Program-made: the position numbers and the translations under genes | Source of the DNA: Pomphorhynchus laevis | Taxonomy: Eukaryota; Acanthocephala; Palaeacanthocephala; Echinorhynchida; Pomphorhynchidae | Assembly (NCBI GenBank): GCA_012934845.2 | Contig: WNNJ02002275.1 | Coordinates: 1 to 64,000, forward strand | Direction: 5' to 3' | Length of the DNA stretch: 64,000 nucleotides | Notes under the pieces: generated by a model | Database searches by the model: none | The model's input: only the letters and a program-made list of their open reading frames with translations | Told to the model about the DNA's origin: nothing | Shown here: positions 34,629 to 44,927 of the stretch, in pieces | How positions within the stretch are numbered: position 1 is the first letter of the stretch | How the letters are laid out: the number at the start of each line of letters is the position of its first letter

Positions 34629-35345
34629 TCCTAGTGATCAGTACTGTTGGTATGCAGATGATGCTGCTTGCGTAGGAAAGGCAGAGAATTTAGTAAGGGT
34701 GTGGGAGCTAGTAAAACGATATGGACCAGCTTACGGATACAACGTAAATCCGGAAAAGTGTGTAAGTCTATCTAACACGAGAAAATATTAAAGATACAAA
34801 TTTTTTGAGGAAACTGGATTACAAATCCGAACAGATGGAATCAAATACCTAGGCAGTTACATCAGAAAGAGCAACTATTTTGAACATCAAGTGAAGGAAA
34901 AAATTAGAGCATTCAAGACGGACGTATCAAAACTAGACGATCTAATTGCGGAGAATACTTTTGCGGCGTTTCTTATATTAAATAGAGTTTTCCAACACCG
35001 ATGGACATATTTGATGAGAACATGCGAGACAAAGATTGAATGGTTTAAACCTCTAGAAAATGAATTATTTCAAAACACAAGTACTCGGATACTTGGTATA
35101 AAAACTATGAATGAAGAATCTAAATCAATAATTCATCTATCATATTTCCTAGGAGATTTTGGGATTAATGAACCCAGCTGCGGAAGAAGAGAATAAATAT
35201 CGAGTTTCGTACTTGATGTGCAAAACAAGCATCGATGGACTGAGAGGAAACGAGCTACCTAATAAGCAAAAAGTATTACAAAATGAAGTGCATGATGAGA
35301 ATAAGATTAAACAAAAGCTGGATCAACTCAAAATTAATTTAAATC
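34629..35345 (+). mobile_element. R2-like retroelement, copy 3, RT palm and thumb part
   Basis: It begins at the palm motif CWYADDAACVGKAENLVRVW. After a break the frame is open at 34891-35196, with LNRVFQHRWTYLMRTCETKI and NELFQNTSTRILGIKT, and continues in another frame from about 35160 (NPAAEEENKYRVSYLM). It belongs to the same family as 7655-11250. It is interrupted by an L2-like LINE at about 35350, and a later part of the protein reappears at 38055. Confidence 0.65.
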
Positions 35346-36545
35346 ATCCAATCATGGCGGCATCGTCGCATTCACGCGTCACCCCGCGTCTCTTCGCAAA
35401 ATCAATACCCCTTTCAGTCCTTGCTCTTTTGAATTGCTCATTTGTCGTTATTCTAACCCGATCACTCTAGATCTCGCCATTGTATACCGTCCTGGTTCAT
35501 AAGCTCCTACAACCTTATTTTTTACCGAACTCGCTGACCTCCTTTCGCATTGTTCTTTGTCCTCAATCCCTTCACTCGTTCTAGGCGACTTCAATATCCG
35601 CCTAGACCGCCCCTCTTCCACAGATTCCATCCGCTTCATCAACATTCTATCCAACTACAATTACAAACTAATCTCCACTGCCCCCACACATATACTTGGT
35701 GAGGCACTCGACATCATCGCTGTCCCCGATCATTTTGCTGCCTACACCTCACTGTCCATCTCTGATCCTGGTCTATCCGATCAATTTCTTATCACCCTTG
35801 ATCTCACTCGCAACCACACCCCTCCTCACACACCTACAATTCTACGTCGCCCTTGGAGAAATCCCCCTTCTCCGCTCTGCCTTACACAAATCGTCTCTAT
35901 CATTACCCACAATAACATATTCATCTCCTCACGATCTCGCCTTTCTTTTCGACTCTGAACTTCACATCAACTCTCGATATTCTCTTGCCCTTCAAGTCTC
36001 ACACACACCGTCGTTTGCACCGTGCCCCATGGTTTCACATCTAATGTCTACTCTCAAAACGTCGACTCCGCCATGCTTTTCGAGTCTATCACCGCTCTCT
36101 CAGACGCGATTTCCGCTCGATCACTCCGTCTTTCCGTGATTCCTATCTTGCTCTTCGCCGGTCTTATCTCAACCTACTACGTACCAAATGCAACTCCTTC
36201 TGGCAGCATAAAATCATTACTTCATTCAACTCTAAGACTCTCTGGAATACTTTTTACTCAATCCTGGCTCGTTCCTCCACGCAGTGCAACATCAATGCTA
36301 ATGATTATTCGTCATTTCTCCAGACTAAAGTATCCACGCTGCTCTCTCACTCCACGGTCTCAATCCTATGCCACTCTGCCCAGTCTAATCTCATCCTTCC
36401 GAAACTCTTTCATCCTCTCCCTGTATCACTTACAGAAGTATCATCTGTCCTCATGTCCTTGCCAAACAAAACATAACCTGCCGATCCCCTGCCTACCCAC
36501 ATATTAAAATCTATATGCTCATCGATATCCCCATTTCTCACAACC

Positions 36546-38036
36546 TTGTTTAACTCGTCCATCCGCAGTCGTATCTTCCCTTCACACTGGAAATCCGCAA
36601 TCGTTCGTCCCCTCCTTAAGAAACAATCGCTCGACCCCTTCCTTCCTTCTAGCTATCGCCCCATTTCACTACTCCCTACTCTTTCTAAGCTCTTAGAACG
36701 CCTCATCTTAATACAAATCAACGCTTATCTCTCCTCATCCAATCTGTACCCTCCTTTCCAATCCGCTTTCCGCTCTAATCACTCGACAGAAATCGCATGC
36801 ATAAAAGTGTACAACGACTTACTCATTTCTCGAGACAAGGCTCTATATAGTGTTCTCATCTCCCTCGACCTCTCCTCCGCATTCGACATTGTCGACCACT
36901 CCGTCCTCCTTTCTCGCCTTCGTTATGATTACGGCTTTTCTTCCTCCTCCGTAGCATGGTTCGCCTCATATCTATCCGACCGTTCCTTTCGCGTCTGTTC
37001 TAATTCATCATCATCCCCTCCCATCCCTATTTTTTGCGGGGTCCCACAAGGTTCAGTCCTAGGTCCCCTGCTTTTCTCTCTTTTGCTTGGCGATCTCTCT
37101 CCATTTATCAAACCTTACTCCTTTAACGTCATGCAATACGCCGATGACATTCTAATCTATGCTCATGCACCCGCACATCGCATACACGATATCGGCATTT
37201 CTGCCTCCAACTGTCTTTCTTCTATCTACAAACGTCTCTCCAATCTCCATCTCGTTCTAAACCCCGAAAAGTCCAAAATAATGTGGATCCTTCCCCGTAA
37301 ACCAAACATATCTCCTCCCACTGTATCTTTTGCCTCATCGATCATCCCTATAGTCCACAATCTCACTTTCTTAGGCTTCCATTTCGATGATCACCTTTCC
37401 CTTAAACCCTTCGTCCGTGACAAGGTCCGCTCGTCTAACTTAATTCTCCGTGACATCCGCCGTATCCGCCCCCTTATCGACTTCCGTTCTTGTATGTCTC
37501 TTCTTTCATCGCTTCTTTTCCCTAAAATCGATTACTGCCTTAGCCTTTTCGCCAATTCTCCAAAATCCATCATCCTACCCCTACAACGAATAATCAACAC
37601 CGCCGTTCGAGTGCTCTTTCGTCTCCGTCGCTTCGACCACACATCCACATATTTTGCCCAACTCTCCTGGCCCACCATCCACATCCGCATCAAACTCCGC
37701 CTTCTTCTCGTTACATTTCGTCTCATCGCTGTCGGCTCACCATCGTTCATCAACCTTCCTTTCTTAGACGATACTCGCCCCACCTCGCTATCGCTTCGTT
37801 CCTGTCATACCCTCTTACTTACGTTCCTAATTACTCCAACAACTACGGTCTCCGATCCTTCCTCGTCGCCGCCTCACTCGCCTGGAATCAACTCCCTCTC
37901 GACGTCCGCCGCACTCCCTCCTTTATCACATTCAAACACCTCCTCCGTTCACACCTTCTCGACACCTGATTCACAGTCTTGTTTTTTTTGTGGTCATGTA
38001 AGCGTGCGCTGGCACGCATTTGCCACGTTAAAATAA
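36546..38036 (+). CDS. L2/Daphne-like LINE reverse transcriptase (496 codons, open)
   Basis: The longest intact frame of the four L2-like copies. RT motifs in order are YRPISLLPT (residues 37-45), SLDLSSAFDIVDHS with the catalytic Asp (106-119), CGVPQGSVLGPLLF (164-177) and the YADD box (198-201), followed by a thumb with LTFLGFHFDD. The C-terminal end is Ser/Pro-rich and finishes FCGHVSVRWHAFATLK, which overlaps the 3' hairpin. The upstream endonuclease is out of frame, so the frame starts at an internal Met. It copies element RNA at nicked target DNA. This copy is not autonomous. Confidence 0.85.
   Translation: MFNSSIRSRIFPSHWKSAIVRPLLKKQSLDPFLPSSYRPISLLPTLSKLLERLILIQINAYLSSSNLYPPFQSAFRSNHSTEIACIKVYNDLLISRDKALYSVLISLDLSSAFDIVDHSVLLSRLRYDYGFSSSSVAWFASYLSDRSFRVCSNSSSSPPIPIFCGVPQGSVLGPLLFSLLLGDLSPFIKPYSFNVMQYADDILIYAHAPAHRIHDIGISASNCLSSIYKRLSNLHLVLNPEKSKIMWILPRKPNISPPTVSFASSIIPIVHNLTFLGFHFDDHLSLKPFVRDKVRSSNLILRDIRRIRPLIDFRSCMSLLSSLLFPKIDYCLSLFANSPKSIILPLQRIINTAVRVLFRLRRFDHTSTYFAQLSWPTIHIRIKLRLLLVTFRLIAVGSPSFINLPFLDDTRPTSLSLRSCHTLLLTFLITPTTTVSDPSSSPPHSPGINSLSTSAALPPLSHSNTSSVHTFSTPDSQSCFFCGHVSVRWHAFATLK
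38003..38018 (+). other. 3' terminal hairpin of the L2-like LINE
   Basis: GCGTGC-GCTG-GCACGC, a six-base-pair stem with a four-base loop, about 30 bases before the tail. Copies at 57036-57060 and 53786-53815 keep the stem but change the loop (GCCG and AGTTG). In the 41300 copy the stem is eroded. Such hairpins are commonly the RT recognition element in this LINE group. Confidence 0.65.
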
Positions 38037-38054
38037 ATCCTTTTTTTAATAATT

Positions 38055-38344
38055 CCTCGGAACGAGATCTTAAACATTATTGAGAAACGCAGGTGTCAAA
38101 GGACCCTCGGCTTGGCTTACTTCACGAACTTATACGGATAACAGATTTCTGAACTCACGAGAGTTTGAATTTCTGAACTCACGAGAGTGGTATGGATTTA
38201 AATGTAACATATGCATTGTCTTGTAAATGTGAAGGTCTCAATTACATTAGACACAATATAGTAGTCGATGAAATTATCAAATCGTTAAACAGAATCTGTA
38301 AACTGGTGACGAAGGAACCTATATTACAGACAGTTCCAAAGGGA
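38055..38344 (+). mobile_element. R2-like retroelement, copy 3, Cys/His knuckle part
   Basis: After the L2-like LINE come an NSREWYGF-like piece and VTYALSCKCEGLNYIRHNIV, followed by KEPILQTVPK. This is the CCHC-like knuckle that precedes the putative nuclease in copy 1, and it continues the RT part that ended at 35345. A 19 bp stretch (ttctgaactcacgagagt) is tandemly duplicated at about 38144-38189. The right edge meets an I/Jockey-type LINE. Confidence 0.6.
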
Positions 38345-38826
38345 ATGGAGATGTGGTTAAATGCAGCGGAAAAATCAAGGAAAACAGCCACAGCTAACTG
38401 ATGACTGTTCTTCTGACAAAACCGATGCACTTCACCAACTGCTGAATGGACCAAGCGACCTTTGACAAACCAATATAAACCAGGTGGGATTAAATTTCGC
38501 CTAATCAGATGATCGCGGATTTTACGCGCAAGTGCTTTTTCGTAGATCGAGACGAGGGAATTTTGAATCGAGATCGGCCGCAGGTCTTTAGGACAAGAGA
38601 CCGGAAACTTTTTAGGAATAAAAATTCTTTTGCTAATATTGATGCCGGCCCCATCGGATGGGGTGGATAATAGCATTGTGACGGCCACCTCCCTTCTTTG
38701 ATCGGCTGTCAAAAGCTGACAGACACGAGAAGAGATTGGAGCGACGGATTTGGAGGCGCCCGGAAGAAACCCCCAGGCGTTGAGAATATCTGTGACAGAT
38801 AAGACTTTACTTCTGAAGTCTCCCAA
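38345..38826 (-). CDS. LINE reverse transcriptase N-terminal fragment
   Basis: It contains KRIFIPKKFPVSCPKDLRPI (fingers), the ISIQNSLVSIYEKALARKI block and motif A FLDFSAAFNHI. The frame runs on beyond 38345 as antisense of the R2-like knuckle, which is not LINE coding. Motifs B and C (the YADD box) are missing. Confidence 0.7.
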
Positions 38827-39313
38827 GGCGGGATTGGTTGCGGAGATTGAGTGTATCTATAATTGTGTAGGGCTAGTGACTCCTCCAAAACTCCATCAAG
38901 GCCTATCCTACCGATCCAACCCAAAGCCATATCCCTACAACAAACTTCTCCTTCTTGAATATCTTCCAAAAGGAAGACTGATAAGGGTTAAGGCGAGCAA
39001 TGCTCACCCTATCCCTACTCAGCTGACCCCGTATCTGGTGCGCCAGTATTCATTCGAGAGAGTCTGTCTGGCGTAGGAAGAGAGATTAGGGAGGTTCAGC
39101 AGTTTAGCTAGGATCTTGAGTTTTGTCGGAGTGGGACTGAATATGCGATCTTTATAGGTTGTCGAAAGCAACGCGGTAGCTTGCGAAGAGAGGTATGGAT
39201 TAAATTCGGTTAAACTCTCATTACCAATTCGGGGGAAGCGTTAGATAGTGACCGGAAGAAAGCCACTCTGATCGGGTCAAAGTGGAATCTTCTACAAAGC
39301 AGCGTATCCTATT

Positions 39314-39700
39314 CTATCCGTAGCGAATTAGATCATGAGAGGTGGACAGAAGTTGTCGCGACTGTTCCGTACAGAAGGGTTTTAACAACCACCTCTCGTG
39401 GAGCAGTAATAGGTCGATGAGATAATTCGTTGGTATGCGATGAAAGGAGAGTGCCGGTTGTTTGTGAATAAGATAACCGTTCCTGGCTCTGCGGAGAGCT
39501 GCATTAATCCAACGACCAGTTCTGTCATTGAAGTCACCTAGTACCATGTCATAGCCGCCATCGATAATACCATCCAGGAGGTCACGGTTCTTGTGAATCT
39601 CTCCTGGAAGAATGTAGACGTTTGCTAGACTGAAGCGTTTACCGTTCTTAACGAGTGAAACTACTAGACAAGACAGGGCAGGACAAGAGTAATTTAGCAA
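39314..39700 (-). CDS. LINE AP endonuclease fragment
   Basis: 128 residues containing FSLANVYILPGEIHKN, the DMVLGDFNDRTGRWINA catalytic block and an LIDLLLLHERW stretch where IDLVF is usual. This is the nicking nuclease of the I/Jockey-type LINE. The final SDH box appears as TSHDLI. Confidence 0.7.
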   Translation of the reverse strand: MLNYSCPALSCLVVSLVKNGKRFSLANVYILPGEIHKNRDLLDGIIDGGYDMVLGDFNDRTGRWINAALRRARNGYLIHKQPALSFHRIPTNYLIDLLLLHERWLLKPFCTEQSRQLLSTSHDLIRYG

Positions 39701-40109
39701 GAGGGAGGACCTTTAAGAGCATTTAACTAAGGTCAAGAGTCCTTGAGATGAAGAGGAGTGAGGTGGGGTTATGTATGGAATATAGTAAGAATATACATGC
39801 TTAGGGATAAATCGAGTAATGTCCTGGGGAAGGCGAATAGACCGCGTCTCCTAAAGGACTATAACATCTGCGTATCTACCAGATAAAAGTCTAAGGGTAG
39901 AAACACCTCCCAAATTCCACTAAAGAATATTCAGTGAAAAAGGCTCAGGTTTACTCACCGTTGTGTTACATTAGTTGGAAGAAGGATGCCAACCTAGACA
40001 GAGCTAGGTGCAGGAGGGTTACCCCTGCCACTAGCCCGTTAAGGGTCGTACCCCCCCAGGGCAATATCTTCATTTTCCTGTGAGGCCTTCATACTTAGCA
40101 GCTTTCCAA

Positions 40110-41199
40110 TCTTTAGCGTTGGAATAAGTCGTGCAGAACCACCCGGCTTTTTGGTTTGGGGGTCTTTAATAACTCATCTGGCACTAGGGCATCCGTGGGT
40201 GTACCCACGAGCGAAGAGACCAGTGGTAAAAGGAAAGCATGAAGCTCACTGATAATTGACTTCCGTTGATTGGCCAGCAGATAAATAATATCGTTTTCGA
40301 CATGCGTTAGGGTTGAGCTGCTGCAGCAGAATATGATTTTGCAGGAGGTCGGGTAAATCGTTGTCTGTAGGCACGGAACGAAGGGCACTTTTTAGACCAT
40401 GCGGGGTGCCCTGCTCCACAGTTGACGCATGCAGCGGGAGATAGACATTTTTCACTTTTGATCAGGTGCGGGCAATCCCCTTTGCAACACACCCCACAAG
40501 TTAGTGATAGAGAACAGGAAGACGACCAATGCCCCCAACCATGGCATTTCTGACAGTGGGGGTAAGTGAGGGTGTCCTCACTAATCATAACAAATTTTAC
40601 ATTAAAACCCATAAATGGGTTAATAGCTGCTGAAGCAAGAAGATGGCTATTATCTATTTCAGTTTCGGCAAAGGCTAATGGGAGAGAGTCCCCCTTACCC
40701 TGCACCTGCCTAATGGTCGATAATTTATATTGTTCTTGATCTGCTATACATCATTTTCAGAAATAAAGGAAGGATAATTCGAGATCTTCACAGTACACTT
40801 CAATGGCAATAGAGAAATCGTCCCCAATGTCGATAGGTTAGTATTGAAATATTTATAGAATTCCTCAAGAATTGCAGCGTTTGCGAATGACACCCTGATG
40901 GAGTTCTCAAGGGTTTTTACTGAATTGAATAGAACTCTATTCTTGTTGCCAAAGGCAAAATCACGTAGAAACGTACCAAGAAGTGCATGTTTTTGTATAG
41001 GTTTAGAAGACTGAATTACGCATAAATGCGCTAATTTAACTACAGGAGGGAGGTACTCCTCCACGTTTTTTGAGACAAAAATATTACTAACCTGGTTCTG
41101 TCCAAGATCTTTACCAGAAGAGTTACATACTATACCTTGTAAATCTGCAGAATTTCCTGAAAAATTGCAAAATTCCAAACTCTTTGAAACCTCCGACAT
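40110..41199 (-). CDS. LINE ORF1 with CCHC knuckles (broken into frames)
   Basis: Two main frames (41199-40744 and 40705-40307). The second has at least three Cys/His knuckles: CQKCHGWGHWSSSC, CGVCCKGDCPH and CVNCGAGHPAWSKKC, followed by an Ala-rich end (SYSAAAAQP). Such gag-like ORF1 proteins with serial CCHC knuckles are typical of I, R1 and Jockey LINEs and bind element RNA. The frames are not continuous around 40705-40744. Confidence 0.72.
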
Positions 41200-41289
41200 G
41201 TTAACGGAAAACTTTTCAAAAACGCTGATTTCTTATTTAGAAAACGAAATTTGTGAACAGTTAAAACAGCCATTTAAAAAAGGTTTATT

Positions 41290-42500
41290 TTTACGTGGCA
41301 AATTCATGTCGGCGCACGCTTACATGACAACAACACAAATCTAAATCATATTTCGAGGAGGTGGTAACGGAGGCGGAATTTGAATGCAATTAATTAGAGA
41401 GAGCGGCGGACGTCTAGTGGGAATTGATTCCAGGCGAGTAGGGAGGCAACGAGGAAGAATCGGAGACCATAGTTGTTAGAGTAAGTGATGACGTAGCGTA
41501 AGAGGGAATGATGGGAATGCAGTGATAGAGAGGTTGGACAAGTGTCGTCTAAGAAAGGGAAGTTGATGAACGATGAGGCCGACAGCGTGAGACGAAAAGT
41601 GACGAGAATGCGGAGTTGCATGCGGATGTGGATGGTGGCCAGGAGAGTTGAGCAAGATATGTTGATGTGTGGTCAAAGCGACAGAGACGTAGGATAACTC
41701 GAACTGCGGAGTTAATGATGCGTTGCAGGTGTAGGATGATGGTGGACCTTGTCGCGGAAGAAGGGTTTAAGGAAAAGGTGATCATCGAAATGGAATCCTA
41801 AGAAAGTGAGATTGTGTACTATGGGGATGATCGATTAGGCAACGGATACAGGGGAGAAGATATGTTATATTGACGGTGAGGATCCACATTATTTTGGACT
41901 TGTCTGGGTTTAGAACGAGATGAAGATGGGAGAGACGTTTGTGGATAAAAGAAAGACAGTTGGAGGCAGAAATGTCGATATCATGTATGCGATGTGCGGG
42001 TGCATGAGCATATATAAGGAAGTCATCGACATATTGCATGACATTAAAGGAGTAAGGTTTGATAAACGAAGAGAGATCACCAAGTAAAAGAGAGAAAAGT
42101 AGGGTACCTAGGACTGAACCTTGTGGGATCCCGCAGAAAATGGGGATGATACAGGAGGATGATGAATTTGAATAGACGTGAAAACGGTCGGATAGATATG
42201 AATCAAACCATGATAAGGAGGAAGAAAAGCGTAATCATAAAGAAGGCGAGAAAGGAGGATGGAGTGGTCGACGATGTCAAAGGCAGAGGAGAGGTCGAGT
42301 GAAATGAGAACACTATATAGAGCTTTGCCACGAGAAATGAGTAGGTCGGTGTAAACTTCCATGCAGTCGATTTCTGTGGAGTGATTAGAACGGAAAGCGG
42401 GTTGGAATGGAGGATACAGATGAGATGAAGAGAGATATACGTTGATCTGTATTTAGATAAGGCGTTCTAAAAGCTTAGAAGGTGTAGGGAGTCACTTTAA
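41290..42500 (-). mobile_element. L2/Daphne-like LINE, copy ii
   Basis: Minus-strand frames cover RT from SVLISLDLSSAFDIVDHSIL (42362-42108) and MQYVDDFLIYAHAPAHRI (from 42039, palm box as YVDD) to C-terminal segments at 41785-41394. The 3' end cgtggcaaattcatg at about 41297 matches the family tail, but the hairpin is eroded. The 5' end runs into duplicated sequence at 42431-42690. Multiple breaks. Confidence 0.8.
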
Positions 42501-42690
42501 GAGCTTATAAGCTCCTTCTAAGAGCTGAGAATGTGTGAGAGTATTTCTAAGCTCTGGGAGCTTAGAATGTGTATGGAGTCATACATTCTACTTGGAATCA
42601 ATAAATAAAGGTTTTCTTAAAATACTACTTGGAATCGAATACGGCTATTACGTCGATCTGTATTAAGATAAGGCGCTCTAAGAGAGATAA
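42431..42690. repeat. Local duplication with AGCTTAGAA repeats and a palindrome
   Basis: The LINE-derived block gttgatctgtatttagataa (about 42442) recurs at about 42654. Between them, agcttagaa followed by gtgta and ggagtca occurs twice (about 42470 and 42568). GAGCTTATAAGCTC at 42501-42514 is a perfect palindrome. This looks like a template-switched or tandemly expanded segment at the 5' edge of the L2-like copy. Confidence 0.6.
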
Positions 42691-43429
42691 GAGGTTTTAT
42701 ATTTAAGTTATATAAATATAACTTAAAATGCTATTTAAAGTAACAAATGTACGCGTAAAGAATTAAAACAAATTTTAATGACTTGTTTTTGTAAAACAAG
42801 TTATACAAATAAAGCAAGTGATAAATTAACTTTATAAAACTTGTAAAGTTTAAGTTATACATCCCTTATAATTAATGTTTCACTAAGAACTTATAATATC
42901 ATCATTATATATAATTATATACCGACTTCCAAAGGAGCCGAAACTCGTAGGTAAGTCTCATTTCCAAATGAAAAATAGAAATATAAAATCAACGAATTAA
43001 AAAAAACAAAGAATCCCAGTGTTCAAGTTTCAGGCGTTTCTAGAATTGCGCAGCAGTACAACTGTTGACCATCCAAGGAACAGTAATGAATGCTGTCAAT
43101 CTCTTTTTGATGTCTTTACATGTCTATTTATCGAAATTATCACTCAGTAGCATTGACCGGTTAACATGTCCATAACCTAAATTTGATTACGGTGATTTAA
43201 TGTTTAGAATTTGAATGTATATTGCTGCATTTTTACAAATTTTCCAATTTATTTATTTGCAAATATGTTCTTCCTTGTTTGTTTGACCCAAGTCGAAAGG
43301 CAGAGTGGCCTTAATAAACCTCTGCATTATTATAAATAGAATGTCAACAAGCGCAGCTCATAGACACCTTCCCAAATTAAAAATGAAAGAGAAAAATGAG
43401 GGAAGAGAAAACACTAAAGGCAGTAAATC
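42691..43429. other. Gene-free spacer
   Basis: AT-rich up to about 43000, then more mixed composition. No coding or repeat structure was recognised. Confidence 0.5.
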
Positions 43430-44750
43430 ATGAAACCAGTAATGATGAAGGTAGATGAAAAAGAACAAAAAACCCAAAGCTACGACTTGAGAGATTTTCG
43501 AAACATACATCTGCTTTCCGCTTTTATTGTTTCAGCATGCAAATCATTCCTAACAGGAATAAATCTAGCTGTCAAATTCAAGCATTTCTTCTTTCTCCGT
43601 AGTTTGTGTTGCAGCATAAATTGATGAACGCGTAATATTGAGTTATTAAGACTCGTAAATAGGGTCCTAAATGATCATCATGGTATTTCATTGCCTGCCA
43701 TACACGGACAAGGTCGTTAGAGCGTCAGAGTGATGATAGTTTTTGCATGTGGAGATTTGTTAGCCGCTGTTCGTATCTCTTCTTCTTTTGAAACGCATAA
43801 AACGCATCTTTAAAACGCATCTTTAAAACGCATCTCTTCTGCTTTTGTAATAGAATATGTAGCCTGTGAATGCTTGAGCGAATAGCATTAAACAGGAACC
43901 AGAAAGATTCAGTCATAAAACTTTTGAAATTTCGAAAAATTATCCCACAGACTCGGTTGCCTTTCGAACAAGTAATTTCTGTATTTTTTCCAGGTGATGA
44001 AGTTGTGAAACTACGATACCTAAATCACCATATTCTTGAACAAACGGTATCAGATCATGACTAATAGTATAAGTTGTGCTCGAACATTTCTTTCTAATGT
44101 GCATATAAGCACATTTTGATTCATTAACAACTATATTGTTTTTGTATGACCATGTTGTTAATATATCAAGGTCAGATTTTAGTGTATGTCGATCCTCAAC
44201 ACTAACGATTGGTCGATATATATTCAGATCATCAGCATAGACCAATACTTTCGACTGAAGCAAAAACGGAAGTTCATTAGTTTACATGTAGAACAGTACT
44301 GGTCCAAGAATGGATCCTTGTGGAACGCCAGTATATATACGAACCCAATCGGATAGAATTTCATCGACGCGGACTGCAGCACTTCTTCCTCTCAAATACA
44401 CAATAATCCAATTGACAATAACGGAATTAAAAAACGATATTGTCTAATTTTTCTAAGTACACGGTGTTTGACTGTATCAAATGCTCGAAAAAAAACGACA
44501 AATGTGATATCAGTGTCAATACCCATATAAAACGATTCTGTCCAATTTAAAAGATTGAAGCATGTTAAACTGCGAGCGCGAAATCCATTCTCGTCCGTAT
44601 GTAATATGACGATTCATATGAATAAGTACTAATCGTTCCAAGACTATACAAGAAGTGATAGTCAAGCTTATTGATCTGTCATTATCTGAACAAGACCTGT
44701 CGCCTTTTCTTAACACTGGATGCATATAGGCATATTTGAACTCATTAACA
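43430..44750 (-). mobile_element. CR1/Jockey-like LINE reverse transcriptase remnant
   Basis: Minus-strand pieces in order are GDRSCSDNDRSISLT (44725-44516), a worn IYTGVPQGSILGPVLF at about 44340-44290, KVLVYADDLNIYRPI (44263-43940), then a C-terminal KDAFYAFQKKKRYEQRLTNL (43916-43725). Order and spacing fit one RT. Several frame changes and stops show a dead copy. It lies 180 bp downstream of mRpL2. Confidence 0.75.
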
Positions 44751-44927
44751 ACTAGATTGTTTTTGTCAATATAGCAAGGTTAGACTTTAACCAAAACACT
44801 TGCTATATTAGCTAATAATCTCTAATCAAAACATTTTAAGTGCATCTTGTTTAAACTAAAATTAAAAATTTTACTAAATAAAAAATAGTTTGGTATTTTT
44901 TAATGAATTTAATATTAAAACAGCAAA

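Larger units (their letters stand above)
35350..38054 (+). mobile_element. L2/Daphne-like LINE, copy i (5' truncated)
   Basis: The element starts inside the AP endonuclease (LAIVYRPGS, then VLGDFNIRLDRPSSTD at 35578 and SISDPGLSDQF) and continues in broken frames to 36500. The RT follows, open at 36546-38036. The 3' end is a GCGTGC-GCTG-GCACGC hairpin just before CATTTGCCACGTTAAAATAA and a T-rich tail at about 38054. Three further copies share this tail. The TC-rich coding sense strand contrasts with the AT-rich host DNA. It is inserted between two parts of an R2-like element. Confidence 0.85.
38345..41230 (-). mobile_element. I/Jockey-type LINE with CCHC zinc knuckles (3' truncated)
   Basis: On the minus strand, ORF1 lies at 41199 down to about 40110, an AP endonuclease at 39700-39314 and the start of the RT at 38969-38345. 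The RT breaks off right after motif A (AVAVFLDFSAAFNHI), where R2-like sequence begins. ORF1 and the endonuclease are split by frame changes, so it is dead. Confidence 0.78.

Noticed and set aside
36929-37783. Minus-strand frames under the L2-like LINE RT
   Set aside because: Arg/Glu-rich shadows of the TC-rich sense strand of the RT.
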